A DNA stretch of 64,000 bases from Modestobacter italicus (GCF_019799965.1 NZ_JABGCJ010000004.1:62001-126000); one strand, 5' to 3'; positions 16,218 to 24,983 are shown, counted from the first letter of the stretch. Numbers and translations are program-made. Notes: a model not told the origin generated them from the sequence alone.

Positions 16218-17165
16218 GTGACCACCACCAGCGCACCTCCCGCGAACCCGCGCCCCAAGCGCCGGCCGGGCGACCGCATCTTCGCCGGCAGCGCCAAGGG
16301 CGCCGGCATCCTCATCCTGCTGATCCTCGCCGGGGTGGCGATCTTCCTCGTCACCGAGTCGTTCCCCGCGCTGACCGCGCCGGCCGAGGACGTCCCGGGC
16401 GGAGAAGGGCTGGCCTCCTACATCGGCCCGCTCATCTTCGGGACCCTGATGGCGGCGACGATCGCCCTCCTCGTCGCCACCCCGCTGGCCGTTGCCATCG
16501 CGCTGTTCATCACCTACTACGCGCCCCGGCGGATCGCCGCCGGGCTGGGTTACCTGATCGACCTGCTGGCCGCCGTGCCGAGCATCGTCTACGGCTTCTG
16601 GGGCATCGCCTGGTTCGCCCCGCGGCTGGTCCCCTTCTACCAGTGGCTCGAGGAGAACCTGGGCTTCATCCCGCTGTTCGCCGGGCCGGCCTCGGCCACC
16701 GGTCGCACGATGCTGACCATCGGGCTGGTGCTCGCCGTGATGATCCTGCCGATCATCAGCGCGATCTCCCGCGAGGTGTTCTCCCAGGTGCCCTCGCTGC
16801 ACCGGGAAGCCGCCCTGGCGCTCGGCGCCACCCGCTGGGAGATGATCAAGATGGCGGTGCTGCCCTACGGCAAGTCCGGCATCATCGGTGGAGCCATGCT
16901 GGGCCTGGGCCGCGCGCTGGGCGAGACCATGGCCGTGGCCATCATCCTCTCCGGCTCGGCCGCCGGGATCACCTGGGCGCTCATCTCCAGCGCCAACCCG
17001 CAGACGATCGCAGCGAACATCGCCCTGCAGTTCCCGGAGTCCACCGGGCTCGCGGTCAACACCCTGATCGCCAGCGGCCTGGCGCTCTTCGTGATCACCC
17101 TGCTGGTGAACATGCTCGCCCGGTGGGTCGTCAACCGCCGGGCCGACTTCTCCGGAGCGAACTGA
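16218..17165 (+). CDS. pstC: Phosphate ABC transporter permease PstC
   Basis: A 315-residue inner-membrane permease with six hydrophobic helices. The EAA loop that docks on the ATPase is REAALALGATRWEMIKMAVLP near residues 196-216, then GRALGETMAVAIILSG, a PstC/PstA signature. The GTG at 16218 is the only good start. The stop overlaps the pstA ATG by one base (TGATG), so translation is coupled. Confidence 0.95.
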   Translation: MTTTSAPPANPRPKRRPGDRIFAGSAKGAGILILLILAGVAIFLVTESFPALTAPAEDVPGGEGLASYIGPLIFGTLMAATIALLVATPLAVAIALFITYYAPRRIAAGLGYLIDLLAAVPSIVYGFWGIAWFAPRLVPFYQWLEENLGFIPLFAGPASATGRTMLTIGLVLAVMILPIISAISREVFSQVPSLHREAALALGATRWEMIKMAVLPYGKSGIIGGAMLGLGRALGETMAVAIILSGSAAGITWALISSANPQTIAANIALQFPESTGLAVNTLIASGLALFVITLLVNMLARWVVNRRADFSGAN

Positions 17166-18250
17166 TGAGCACCTCCACGCAGCAGCCGAGCACCGGGTCC
17201 GACGCGCCGGTCTCCGCACCCCCGCCCGGCGGGCACCGCACGCTGCCGACCTGGGTCACCTGGGCGGTGTTCGCCGCCGCCGCAGTGGTCGCGGCGGGGA
17301 TCGCACTGGTCACCAGCTGGAACATCGTGCTGTTCGTCATCTACACCGTGGTGCTGGGCACGGTGGCCAACTACGTGCTCTCCCGGGCGGTCGAGGGTCA
17401 CCGCAAGGCGACCGACCGGCTGGTCACCTGCCTGGTGGGCTGCGCCTTCGGCATCGCCCTCGTGCCGCTGCTGTCCCTGGTCTACGAGGTGGTCCGCCGC
17501 GGCGCCGAGCGCTTCGACGGTGAGTTCTTCAGCGCGTCGCTGGTCGGCGTCATCGGCGAGGGCGGGGGCGCGTACCACGCTCTGATGGGCACGCTGATCA
17601 TCACGCTGCTCACCACGCTGATCTCGGTCCCGATCGGTCTGATGACCGCGATCTACCTGGTCGAGTACGGCACCGGCCGGCTGAAGAAGTCGATCACCTT
17701 CCTGGTCGACGTGATGACCGGCATCCCCTCGATCGTCGCCGGCCTCTTCGCCTACGCCCTGTTCGTGCTGGTCTTCGGCCCGGGCGTCCGGCTGGGCATC
17801 ATGGGCGCGGTCGCGCTGTCGGTGCTGATGATCCCGGTGGTCGTGCGCTCCTGCGAGGAGGTGCTCAAGCTCGTGCCCAACGAGCTCCGCGAGGCCGCCT
17901 ACGCCCTCGGGGTGCCCAAGTGGCGCACGATCCTCAAGGTGGTCATCCCCACCTCCATCGCAGGGCTCGGCACCGGCATCACCCTGGCCATCGCCCGGGT
18001 GGTCGGCGAGACCGCCCCGCTGCTGATCACCGTCGGCATCACCAACGCCATGAACTTCAACGCGTTCGACGGGCGCATGGCGACGCTGCCGGTCTACGCC
18101 TACTACCAGCTCACCCAGCCGGGCGTCCCACCGCAGTTCGCGATCGACCGGGCCTGGACGGCAGCCCTTCTCCTCATCATCCTGGTCATGGCGCTCAACG
18201 TCGTCGCCCGCCTGATCAGCCGCTTCTTCGCACCCAAGACCGGTCGCTGA
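17165..18250 (+). CDS. pstA: Phosphate ABC transporter permease PstA
   Basis: A 361-residue permease that pairs with PstC. A polar N-terminus of about 25 residues precedes the helices. [25 protein letters not shown] and the EAA loop [21 protein letters not shown] identify it. The N-terminal half has two or three more helices than E. coli PstA, usual for actinobacteria. The ATG at 17165 overlaps the pstC stop. pstB follows after 25 bases. Confidence 0.95.
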   Translation: MSTSTQQPSTGSDAPVSAPPPGGHRTLPTWVTWAVFAAAAVVAAGIALVTSWNIVLFVIYTVVLGTVANYVLSRAVEGHRKATDRLVTCLVGCAFGIALVPLLSLVYEVVRRGAERFDGEFFSASLVGVIGEGGGAYHALMGTLIITLLTTLISVPIGLMTAIYLVEYGTGRLKKSITFLVDVMTGIPSIVAGLFAYALFVLVFGPGVRLGIMGAVALSVLMIPVVVRSCEEVLKLVPNELREAAYALGVPKWRTILKVVIPTSIAGLGTGITLAIARVVGETAPLLITVGITNAMNFNAFDGRMATLPVYAYYQLTQPGVPPQFAIDRAWTAALLLIILVMALNVVARLISRFFAPKTGR

Positions 18251-18275
18251 CCGACCCGATCCGGAGGATCCCCCT

Positions 18276-19055
18276 GTGGCCAAGCGCATCGACGTGTCCG
18301 ACCTGGACATCTACTACGGCAACTTCAAGGCCGTGGAGGGCGTCAACGTCTCCATCGAACCGCGCAGCATCACCGCGCTGATCGGCCCCTCGGGCTGCGG
18401 CAAGTCGACCTTCCTGCGGTCGCTCAACCGGATGCACGAGGTCATCCCCGGCGCCCGGGTGGAGGGAAAGGTCGTCATCGACGGGCAGGACCTCTACGGC
18501 GCCGACATCGACCCGGTCGACGTCCGCCGTCAGATCGGCATGGTCTTCCAGCGCCCCAACCCGTTCCCGACCATGTCGATCTACGACAACGTCGTGGCCG
18601 GGGTGCGGCTGAACAGCGCGCGGATGAAGAAGTCCGACATGGACGACCTGGTCGAGCGGTCGCTCAAGGGCGCCAACCTCTGGACCGAGGTCAAGGACCG
18701 GCTCAACCGGCCGGGTTCGGGCCTGTCCGGTGGTCAGCAGCAGCGGCTGTGCATCGCCCGGGCGATCGCGGTGCAGCCCGAGGTGCTGCTGATGGACGAG
18801 CCGTGCTCGGCGCTCGACCCGATCTCCACGCTCGCCATCGAGGACCTGATGACGGAGCTCAAGGAGCAGTTCACCATCGTCATCGTCACGCACAACATGC
18901 AGCAGGCGGCCCGCGTGAGCGAGTCCACCGGCTTCTTCAACCTCAACGGCGTGGGGCAGCCCGGTCGGCTGATCGAGTTCAACCCGACCGAGAAGATCTT
19001 CAGCAACCCCGACCAGAAGGCCACCGAGGACTACATCTCCGGTCGCTTCGGGTGA
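18276..19055 (+). CDS. pstB: Phosphate ABC transporter ATP-binding protein PstB
   Basis: A 259-residue ATPase that powers phosphate import. Walker [10 protein letters not shown] is at residues 37-45, the Q-loop in [16 protein letters not shown] (PstB-specific), the signature LSGGQQQR, Walker [13 protein letters not shown] and the switch His in [10 protein letters not shown]. The start is GTG, preceded by CGGAGGATC. No phoU gene follows, although PhoU commonly accompanies pst; in mycobacteria the phoY genes are also separate. Confidence 0.97.
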   Translation: MAKRIDVSDLDIYYGNFKAVEGVNVSIEPRSITALIGPSGCGKSTFLRSLNRMHEVIPGARVEGKVVIDGQDLYGADIDPVDVRRQIGMVFQRPNPFPTMSIYDNVVAGVRLNSARMKKSDMDDLVERSLKGANLWTEVKDRLNRPGSGLSGGQQQRLCIARAIAVQPEVLLMDEPCSALDPISTLAIEDLMTELKEQFTIVIVTHNMQQAARVSESTGFFNLNGVGQPGRLIEFNPTEKIFSNPDQKATEDYISGRFG

Positions 19056-19083
19056 CCCCTCGCTGAGCCCGGACCCCGGTGCC

Positions 19084-21609
19084 TCAGCTGCAGGCCGACG
19101 CGGCCCCGGCCTCCGTGCTCACGGAGGCCGGGGCCGCCGTCGTCGGTACCGGCGTGCCCAGCCCGACCGCCGCGAGGCCCGCGTAGTCCGGGCCGACGAC
19201 CAGCTGCACGGCCGCGCCCACCTCGTCGGTCTCCAGCAGCACCGAGCCGGGGACGGCGGCGGCCACCGTCCGGGCCGGCTCCAGGGCCGCCGGGCCGTAC
19301 CGGACGACGGTCCGGGTGACCGCGGCCGGCTCCACGCCACGTGCGCCCACCCGGAACCCGGCAGCCGCCAGCCCGTCGGCGACCTCCGCGGTGCGTCCGG
19401 CACCACTGGCGTCGAGCACGTCGACGGTCACCCCGGCCGGCTCCACGGTCACCGTCGTCCCCTCGGGCACCGGGTCGGTCACCGCCGGCTCGGGCACGGC
19501 AGCGGCCGCGGGGTCGCCCTCCGCCGGCACCTCCTCCACCGCCGCCACCGGCACCCAGCCCTGGTCGATGACCGCGTCGAACAGCGCACGGGTCGCCGTC
19601 GCGTCGACCACCACGGCCGCCTGGTCGCTGCCCGCCGGCAGGTAGCCGACCTGCGCCACCGGCAGCGCCGTCCGCTCCACGGCGTCCGCGTCCAGGGTGC
19701 CCAGCGTCGCACCGAGCGCCCGGACGTCGCCGAGCGTGGTCTCCGCATCCACGGTGAACGCGTCCCCGACGCGGGTGAGGAAGCGGGTGAGCGTCCACGG
19801 GTCGGCAAGCGTCCCGGCGTCGAGGGCCGAGCGCAGCGTCGAGCTGAGCACGCGCTGCTCCCGCTCGGCCGCCGCAGCGCCGGTGACGTCGGACCCGGCC
19901 CCGGCCGCCTCGAGGTATCCGCCGACCTCCCCGGCACCCAGCTCGTGCTGCCCCGCGGGCAACCCCAGGCCGGTGTCCGGCTGCGGCAGGCAGACCGGGA
20001 CGCCGCCCAGCACGTCGACGAGACCGGGCAGCCGGCTCACGTCCAGGGACAGGTAGTGGTCGACCCGCAGTCCGGTCAGCTGCTGGACCGACCGCACCAG
20101 GCAGGAGGGGCCGCCGTCCACGAGTGCGGTCGCGAACGGCTCGGTGACCGGGCCACGGACCGACCCGTCCGGCGTCCGGCAGGTCGGGGTGTCGCTCAGC
20201 GCGGTCGGGGGGACGCTCACGAGCACGGCCCGCTCGTCGTCCCCGTCGCCGGAGACGTGAACGACGACCGTGCTGACCGCCGCCAGCCCACTCCGGCCGG
20301 GCAGGTCGGTGCCCACGACGAGGTAGGTGCGGGAGGTCTCCTGCAGCTGCGGCGCGAGCACCTCCGGCCCGTCGACGACCAGGGCGTCGACCTCGTCGAT
20401 CGACTGGTCGACGTAGAAGTAGAGCCCCACGTAGTAGCTGGCCACCAGGCCGAGCAGGGCCGTCAGGACGAGCGCGACGCGGGTCAGCCGGCGGCGGACC
20501 GGGCCGGCCGGTGCCCGCGCGGGCTCCACCCGGGCCGCCGTCGCGCCGTTGAGCGGCAGGTCGCGACCGGGGATCGGCGGGATCGGCAGGCTGCGCCGCA
20601 CGCCCGGCACGGGCACCGAGGGCTGTGCCGTCCCGGCCCCGGGGCCGGGGCGAGCCGCGGGGCCGGCGGCCACCGGCCCATCGGCTGCCGGCCCGACCGA
20701 CGGTGACGGGCCAGCCGTGGCCGACGGGGACACGGCAGGCGGTGTCGGTGTCGACGGGCGGGGGGACGCCCCCGGGGACGCCACGGGCGCAGGCGCCGGG
20801 CGGGCGGGCACCGCCGGCGCACCCGCGGGGCCGGACGGCGGTGGCGACGCAGGTCGCGACGGCACCGGCGACGGCGCACCTGCGCGGGGGGACGCAGGAC
20901 CGGCCGAGGGGGCCACGGGCGCCTCGGCCGGTACGGGCCGCATGACCGGACGTGGCGGCGTCGAGCCCTCCCCCCCGGAGCCGGCCGCGGTCGCACCGGC
21001 CGGCGGCACGGGCGGCGGGGCGACGGGAGGCAGCGGAGGCGGAGCGACCGGAGGCGACGGGGGCCGGGAACCCAGCCGGGAGCCGGCCGGCGGAGCGGCT
21101 GGGACCGCCGGAGGCGTCGCCCCGGGCCGGGAACCGGACGGCGGCGCGGCGGGGGGAACCGGAGGTGCCGCGCCGAGTCGGGACGCGGGCGCTGCCGGAG
21201 CCGGACGGTCGGGGCTCCGGGGAGCCCGCTCGGGGGCGGAGGACCGCGATCCGGACGCCGGCGTCCCCTCCGGGTCGGTCGTCGGGCCGGGCATCGCGGG
21301 CTGCCAGCCGGTCGGCAGCACCGGTGGCGACGGTGCGGCCACCGGGTCGCGACGCACCCCACCCCGGGGCGCCGGGCCGGCCGGCGACGTCCCGCCCGGC
21401 ACGTCCGGCCGGCCGTCCCGCCCGGTCGCCCTGCCCGACTCGTCCACCGGCTCCTGCCGGCCGGTGGCCTCGGCCTCCCGGCGTCCGGCACGCCGCCGGG
21501 GCACGCCGTTGCCCTGCCGGGCGAGCAGCTCGGCCACGGTCAGCGGAGCGGCCGGGGTGTCGTCCTCGGCCCCGCCTCGCGTCGGCTGGTCGGCCACCGG
21601 CGTCGACAT
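19084..21609 (-). CDS. LCP-like envelope protein with long Pro-rich cytoplasmic region and LytR_C domain
   Basis: An 841-residue protein from ATG at 21609. Residues 1-370 are Pro/Ala/Gly-rich and disordered, predicted cytoplasmic, with near-repeats such as PPVAPPPLPP. One membrane helix (VALVLTALLGLVASYYVGLY) is at about 375-395. An LCP fold follows, with LTGLRVDHYLSLDVSRLPGLVDVLGGVPVC, and a LytR_C domain is at about 722-830. LCP enzymes attach glycopolymers to peptidoglycan, but the catalytic stretches are altered: TDLPGRSGLAAVSTVVV replaces SDSR...RSDT, and VSVPPTAL replaces ISIPRD. The transferase role is therefore doubtful. It diverges from the 42-bp repeat gene. Confidence 0.82.
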   Translation of the reverse strand: MSTPVADQPTRGGAEDDTPAAPLTVAELLARQGNGVPRRRAGRREAEATGRQEPVDESGRATGRDGRPDVPGGTSPAGPAPRGGVRRDPVAAPSPPVLPTGWQPAMPGPTTDPEGTPASGSRSSAPERAPRSPDRPAPAAPASRLGAAPPVPPAAPPSGSRPGATPPAVPAAPPAGSRLGSRPPSPPVAPPPLPPVAPPPVPPAGATAAGSGGEGSTPPRPVMRPVPAEAPVAPSAGPASPRAGAPSPVPSRPASPPPSGPAGAPAVPARPAPAPVASPGASPRPSTPTPPAVSPSATAGPSPSVGPAADGPVAAGPAARPGPGAGTAQPSVPVPGVRRSLPIPPIPGRDLPLNGATAARVEPARAPAGPVRRRLTRVALVLTALLGLVASYYVGLYFYVDQSIDEVDALVVDGPEVLAPQLQETSRTYLVVGTDLPGRSGLAAVSTVVVHVSGDGDDERAVLVSVPPTALSDTPTCRTPDGSVRGPVTEPFATALVDGGPSCLVRSVQQLTGLRVDHYLSLDVSRLPGLVDVLGGVPVCLPQPDTGLGLPAGQHELGAGEVGGYLEAAGAGSDVTGAAAAEREQRVLSSTLRSALDAGTLADPWTLTRFLTRVGDAFTVDAETTLGDVRALGATLGTLDADAVERTALPVAQVGYLPAGSDQAAVVVDATATRALFDAVIDQGWVPVAAVEEVPAEGDPAAAAVPEPAVTDPVPEGTTVTVEPAGVTVDVLDASGAGRTAEVADGLAAAGFRVGARGVEPAAVTRTVVRYGPAALEPARTVAAAVPGSVLLETDEVGAAVQLVVGPDYAGLAAVGLGTPVPTTAAPASVSTEAGAASACS

Positions 21610-21800
21610 CCCATCGTCGTGGTCGGCAGCCCCGGCCGGAGCTGCTCGTGCTGCGCGCGGTCCGACCGTGGTCGTCGACCTGGCGACCGGTCCACGATAC
21701 GGGCGGCGCGGCCACCCACCGGCCCGGACGCGCGGGCAGTCCGGTGATCGTCGAGCCGGTGACGAACCCGTCCCGTCCGGCGGTCCGGGCGGGCGGAACG

Positions 21801-21806
21801 TAGCGT
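21801..21806 (+). promoter_or_regulatory. Leaderless-type -10 of the repeat-protein gene
   Basis: TAGCGT ends seven bases before the GTG at 21814, the spacing expected for a leaderless start. It lies in the 204-bp divergent gap before the LCP gene, in which I see nothing else clear. Confidence 0.45.
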
Positions 21807-21813
21807 CCTGAGG

Positions 21814-23034
21814 GTGAAGCTGCCCTTCCCCGGCCCGTCGGACGTGCTCAGCGCGGCAGGTGGACTGCGCGACGGGGTCACCGAGGCCCTGGCCCTGCTG
21901 CCCCGCGTGGTCCGCATCGTCGACGACTTCGAGCACCTGCTCGGGCGGGTGACCACGCTGATCGACCGGGCCGAGCGGATCGCCGACCGCGCAGAACTGG
22001 CGGTCACCGGGATCGATGCGACCCGCCTGCTGGCCGACGAGGCGATGGCCGGGATCGCGGTCACCCAGGCCCGCGCCGACGCAGCGGTGGCCCGGATCAG
22101 CGCCACCAATGACGCCGCCGACGCAGCCGTGGCCCGCATCAGCGCCACCAATGACGCCGCCGACGCAGCCGTGGCCCGCATCAGCGCCACCAACGACGCC
22201 GCCGACGCAGCCGTCACGCGCATCACCACCACCAACGACGCCGCCGACGCAGCCGTCACCCGCATCAGCGCCACCAACGACGCCGCCGACGCAGCCGTCA
22301 CCCGCATCAGCGCCACCAACGACGCCGCCGACGCAGCCGTCACCCGCATCAGCGCCACCAACGACGCCGCCGACGCAGCCGTCACCCGCATCAGCGCCAC
22401 CAACGACGCCGCCGACGCAGCCGTCACGCGCATCACCACCACCAACGACGCCGCCGACGCAGCCGTCACCCGCATCAGCGCCACCAACGACGCCGCCGAC
22501 GCAGCCGTCACCCGCATCAGCGCCACCAACGACGCCGCCGACGCAGCCGTCACCCGCATCAGCGCCACCAACGACGCCGCCGACGCAGCCGTCACGCGCA
22601 TCACCACCACCAACGACGCCGCCGACGCAGCCGTGGCCCGGATCGGCGGCACGACCGACGCCGCCAACGGCTCGCTCGACCGGGCAGAGGCGATGCTCCG
22701 CGCCGTCCAGCCACTGCTGGACGACTACCGCCCCGCCCTCACCACGCTCGCCCCGGCGTTCACCCGGTTCGCGGCCCACCTGGACGACGACGAGGTGGCG
22801 GCGTTGATCACCCTCATCGACCGGCTGCCGACCCTGGTCGTGCACCTGGACGAGGACGTGCTGCCGGTGCTGGCCACCCTGGAGGACGTGGCACCGGACG
22901 TGCACACCCTGGTCGACACCGTCCAGGACATGCGGCAGATCGTGAAGGGCTTCCCCGGCTCCCGGCTGTTCCGCCGCCGCGGCGCTGAGGAGATCGCCGA
23001 GGAGGAGGCGGAGGCGGCCGACGGCGCGCACTGA
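21814..23034 (+). CDS. Coiled-coil protein with 14 tandem 14-residue repeats
   Basis: A 406-residue protein. The N-terminal part (LPRVVRIVDDFEHLLGRV) and the C-terminal part (LDRLPTLV-type helices, VLPVLATLEDVAPDVHTLVD, then FPGSRLFRRRG) resemble a widespread actinobacterial family of helical proteins of unknown role that I recall being mislabelled as a RuBisCO-like protein. The centre (residues 89-284) is 14 copies of a 14-residue unit, consensus DAAVTRISATNDAA, which forms two heptads and should give a long Ala-rich coiled coil. There is no signal peptide or membrane segment. Function is not known; a filamentous or spacer role is inferred. Confidence 0.85.
   Translation: MKLPFPGPSDVLSAAGGLRDGVTEALALLPRVVRIVDDFEHLLGRVTTLIDRAERIADRAELAVTGIDATRLLADEAMAGIAVTQARADAAVARISATNDAADAAVARISATNDAADAAVARISATNDAADAAVTRITTTNDAADAAVTRISATNDAADAAVTRISATNDAADAAVTRISATNDAADAAVTRISATNDAADAAVTRITTTNDAADAAVTRISATNDAADAAVTRISATNDAADAAVTRISATNDAADAAVTRITTTNDAADAAVARIGGTTDAANGSLDRAEAMLRAVQPLLDDYRPALTTLAPAFTRFAAHLDDDEVAALITLIDRLPTLVVHLDEDVLPVLATLEDVAPDVHTLVDTVQDMRQIVKGFPGSRLFRRRGAEEIAEEEAEAADGAH
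22078..22665 (+). repeat. 14 x 42-bp in-frame minisatellite
   Basis: Fourteen contiguous 42-bp units. Types in order: three ARISAT, one TRITTT, four TRISAT, one TRITTT, three TRISAT, one TRITTT and a degenerate ARIGGT. The TRITTT unit recurs after every three or four TRISAT units, so higher-order blocks of five and four units have also been duplicated. Internal copies are almost identical in DNA, showing recent amplification. There are no spacers, so it is not a CRISPR array. Confidence 0.97.
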
Positions 23035-23061
23035 CCCGCCGCCCACCGGGTCCGGAGACGC

Positions 23062-23095
23062 CACCGGCGCCGCCCCGGGAGGGACGGCGCCGGTG
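23062..23095. terminator. Hairpin between convergent genes
   Basis: CACCGGCGCCG (23062-23072) pairs perfectly with CGGCGCCGGTG (23085-23095) over a 12-base loop, between the repeat gene and the convergent DUF2795 gene. Confidence 0.65.
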
Positions 23096-23130
23096 AGCAG
23101 CCTCGCCACGACCGAGCACGGCCGGGCCGG

Positions 23131-23556
23131 TCAGGTCTCGGTGGGGTACCCCAGTGCGCGGACCACGTCGCCGATCCGCTCGTAGACCTCCCCCTCGGGC
23201 AGCCGGGACAGCTCGTCGGCGACGACGTCCGGCGCGCGGTGGTCGCGTGCGGCCTCGACCAGCTCGGGCCCGGTGCTGGGGAAGTCTGCCCGGTCCAGCC
23301 AGCGGGCCAGCTCGGCGCGTGCGGTGACTGCGTCCGCCGTCATGCCGACCGGCACCCCGCCGGTGAGGCTGCCGGCCGGATCGGCGTCGACGTCGGGCTG
23401 GCCCTCGCCGACCGGCTCCACCTCGCGCCACTCCTCGGACCGCGTGGCCCGTTCGGCCTTCATCATCCCCTGGGTCTCGTGCTCGAGCTCCTCGTCGAGC
23501 CGGGGGTTGTGCTTGGTGCTGCGGCTCCCGATGAAGCCGGCGTCGCTCTCGCTCAC
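23131..23556 (-). CDS. DUF2795-containing protein
   Basis: A 141-residue acidic protein. The C-terminal domain ARWLDRADFPSTGPELVEAA, then DELSRLPEGEVYERIGDVV, matches DUF2795 (ARxLxxxxFPAxxxELVxxA, then LxxLPxxxY). The first 75 residues are polar and probably unstructured (NPRLDEELEHETQGMMKAE). GAGGAGGAGAAC before the GTG at 23556 fixes the start. In actinobacteria such proteins are often near stress genes. Function unknown. It follows the HVA1 gene on the same strand. Confidence 0.82.
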   Translation of the reverse strand: MSESDAGFIGSRSTKHNPRLDEELEHETQGMMKAERATRSEEWREVEPVGEGQPDVDADPAGSLTGGVPVGMTADAVTARAELARWLDRADFPSTGPELVEAARDHRAPDVVADELSRLPEGEVYERIGDVVRALGYPTET

Positions 23557-23590
23557 GTTCTCCTCCTCCGTGCCACCGCTCGCAGCGGGG

Positions 23591-23800
23591 TCAGTCCTCG
23601 TGCAGCGCACTGCCCTTGTGCACCGCGGTGCCGCCGCTCTTGTCGCTCTTCACCTCGTACTGGGGCTCGTCCTCCCTCGCGCGAACGGTCCGGCCGGCCG
23701 CCTCGGTGTCCTCGGTGATCGTGCGCTGGACGGTGCCCTCGGCCTCGCCTCCGTGGCTCTTCCAGCTCACGTGGTCGCCCTCGGCGAACTCATCGGCCAT
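23591..23800 (-). CDS. HVA1 family (DUF2945) small protein
   Basis: A 69-residue protein. EGDHVSWKSHGGEAEGTVQR and the tail QYEVKSDKSGGTAVHKGSAL are the DUF2945/HVA1 pattern, a small Tudor-like beta-barrel. The biochemical role is unknown. The ATG at 23800 is preceded by GAGGAGGGC. The longer ORF upstream is not coding. It is 34 bases upstream of the DUF2795 gene on the same strand. Confidence 0.87.
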   Translation of the reverse strand: MADEFAEGDHVSWKSHGGEAEGTVQRTITEDTEAAGRTVRAREDEPQYEVKSDKSGGTAVHKGSALHED

Positions 23801-24118
23801 CTCGCGTGCCCTCCTCGGCGGTCGGTAGGCCAGTGCCTGCCCGGGGGGCGGCACTGCCACACATCCGGCTCGGACGGCGAACGGCCCGGTGCGGGTTCAC
23901 CGCATCGGACTCACTCGATCGGGGGGACTCCGCCGGGAGCGTGGTGCTGCGACCGGAGTCGTCACGTAGCGTGCTGATCCGACGGGGCCCACGGAGCGTC
24001 TCCCCCGGTCAGCGCAGTCAGTTGATCACGCTGCGTGACCGCCCCGTCCTCGATCGCCGGCCCGGCCGGCCCCATTCCCCCGGGGCTGGTCGGGTCGGCC
24101 TCGTTAGGCTCGCTCCTC
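23801..24118. other. 318-bp divergent intergenic region with a 13-bp palindrome and a possible iron box
   Basis: There is no gene in this stretch. TCACGCTGCGTGA (24026-24038) is a perfect 6-1-6 palindrome. TTAGGCT (24104-24110) overlaps the -10 of the SIP gene and matches the inner half of a DtxR/IdeR iron box; the other half is poorly matched. A second TAGCGT hexamer lies upstream. Confidence 0.4.
24105..24110 (+). promoter_or_regulatory. -10 element of the siderophore-interacting protein gene
   Basis: TAGGCT ends eight bases before the GTG at 24119, consistent with a leaderless transcript. It overlaps the TTAGGCT half-site, so an iron repressor bound here would block RNA polymerase. Confidence 0.45.
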
Positions 24119-24898
24119 GTGAACCCGCCCGAGGATGCCGCTGTCCGCCCGGTCGACGTCCTCACCGTGACCGCCGTCCGGGACGTGACCCCCGCCGTCC
24201 GCCGGGTCACCCTCACCGCCGCCGCCGAGGTGGTCGCCGCCGCCGGACCGACGCTGTCCCTGCTCGTCCCCCGTGTCGACGACCCCGCCCCGCGCTGGCC
24301 GCAGGTCGCCCGCGACGGCCGGATCGTCTGGCCGCAGGGCAGCCACGGGGTGGCGCTGCGCAGCTACACCGCCCGCCGCCAGGACCCCGACGCCGGCGAG
24401 CTGGACATCGACTTCGTGCTGCACGGGGACGGGCCGGCCGCGAGCTGGGCCGCTGCCGCGGCTCCCGGCGCCGTGCTGGCGGTGGCCAGCGCCGCGCCGC
24501 TGGGCGCCGCGCCGGCCGGATGGCTGCTGCTGGCCGGTGACGAGACGGCGATCCCGGCGATCAGCCGCATCCTGGCGACAGCGGGGCCGCAGACCCGGGG
24601 TCTGGCGCTGCTGGAGGTGGCCGGGCCGGAGGAGGAGCAGGACCTGTCGGGGCCCCCTGGGGTCGAGCTGCGCTGGCTGCACCGCGCGGACGCCGCACCG
24701 GGCAGCAGCCTGCTGGCCGACGCGGTGGCGGCGCTCCCCCGCCCGGACGGCGAGGACCTGTTCGCCTGGGTCGGCGCCGAGTCGGCCACCGTCCGCGTCG
24801 TCCGGGCCGACCTGCGGGGCCGCTGGGGCCTGCGCCGGCACCAGCACCACGCGATCGGCTACTGGCGACAGGGCCGGGCGATGTCCCCCGCCGGCTGA
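24119..24898 (+). CDS. Siderophore-interacting protein (FAD-dependent ferric-siderophore reductase)
   Basis: A 259-residue SIP-family flavoprotein that reduces ferric siderophores in the cytoplasm using NAD(P)H or ferredoxin. ALRSYTARRQD (near residue 79) is the FAD-binding RxYT motif; DIDFVLHGDGPAASWA and LLLAGDETAIPAISRIL are SIP hallmarks. The C-terminus HQHHAIGYWRQGRA is also conserved. The GTG at 24119 is preferred because a -10 element lies just upstream. No siderophore transporter is adjacent. Confidence 0.92.
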   Translation: MNPPEDAAVRPVDVLTVTAVRDVTPAVRRVTLTAAAEVVAAAGPTLSLLVPRVDDPAPRWPQVARDGRIVWPQGSHGVALRSYTARRQDPDAGELDIDFVLHGDGPAASWAAAAAPGAVLAVASAAPLGAAPAGWLLLAGDETAIPAISRILATAGPQTRGLALLEVAGPEEEQDLSGPPGVELRWLHRADAAPGSSLLADAVAALPRPDGEDLFAWVGAESATVRVVRADLRGRWGLRRHQHHAIGYWRQGRAMSPAG

Positions 24899-24940
24899 GC
24901 CGGGACCCGCCCGTGTCCGCACACCCAGCTTCCTCACAGG

Positions 24941-24946
24941 TAGCGT
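24941..24946 (+). promoter_or_regulatory. -10 element of the response regulator/kinase operon
   Basis: TAGCGT 38 bases before the ATG at 24984; no clear -35. Confidence 0.4.
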
Positions 24947-24983
24947 CCAGGCCGGCCGCAGCCGGGGCACGGAGCCTGACGGG

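Noticed and set aside
22078-22665. Possible CRISPR array
   Set aside because: The 42-bp units are contiguous with no spacers, and they keep a reading frame.
19084-23109. A 1341-codon minus-strand frame running from the LCP gene through the repeat gene
   Set aside because: The part above 21609 is an antisense shadow: the 42-bp repeat has no stop in this frame. The LCP protein has a good ATG at 21609, and the plus-strand repeat frame has the coiled-coil pattern and family flanks.
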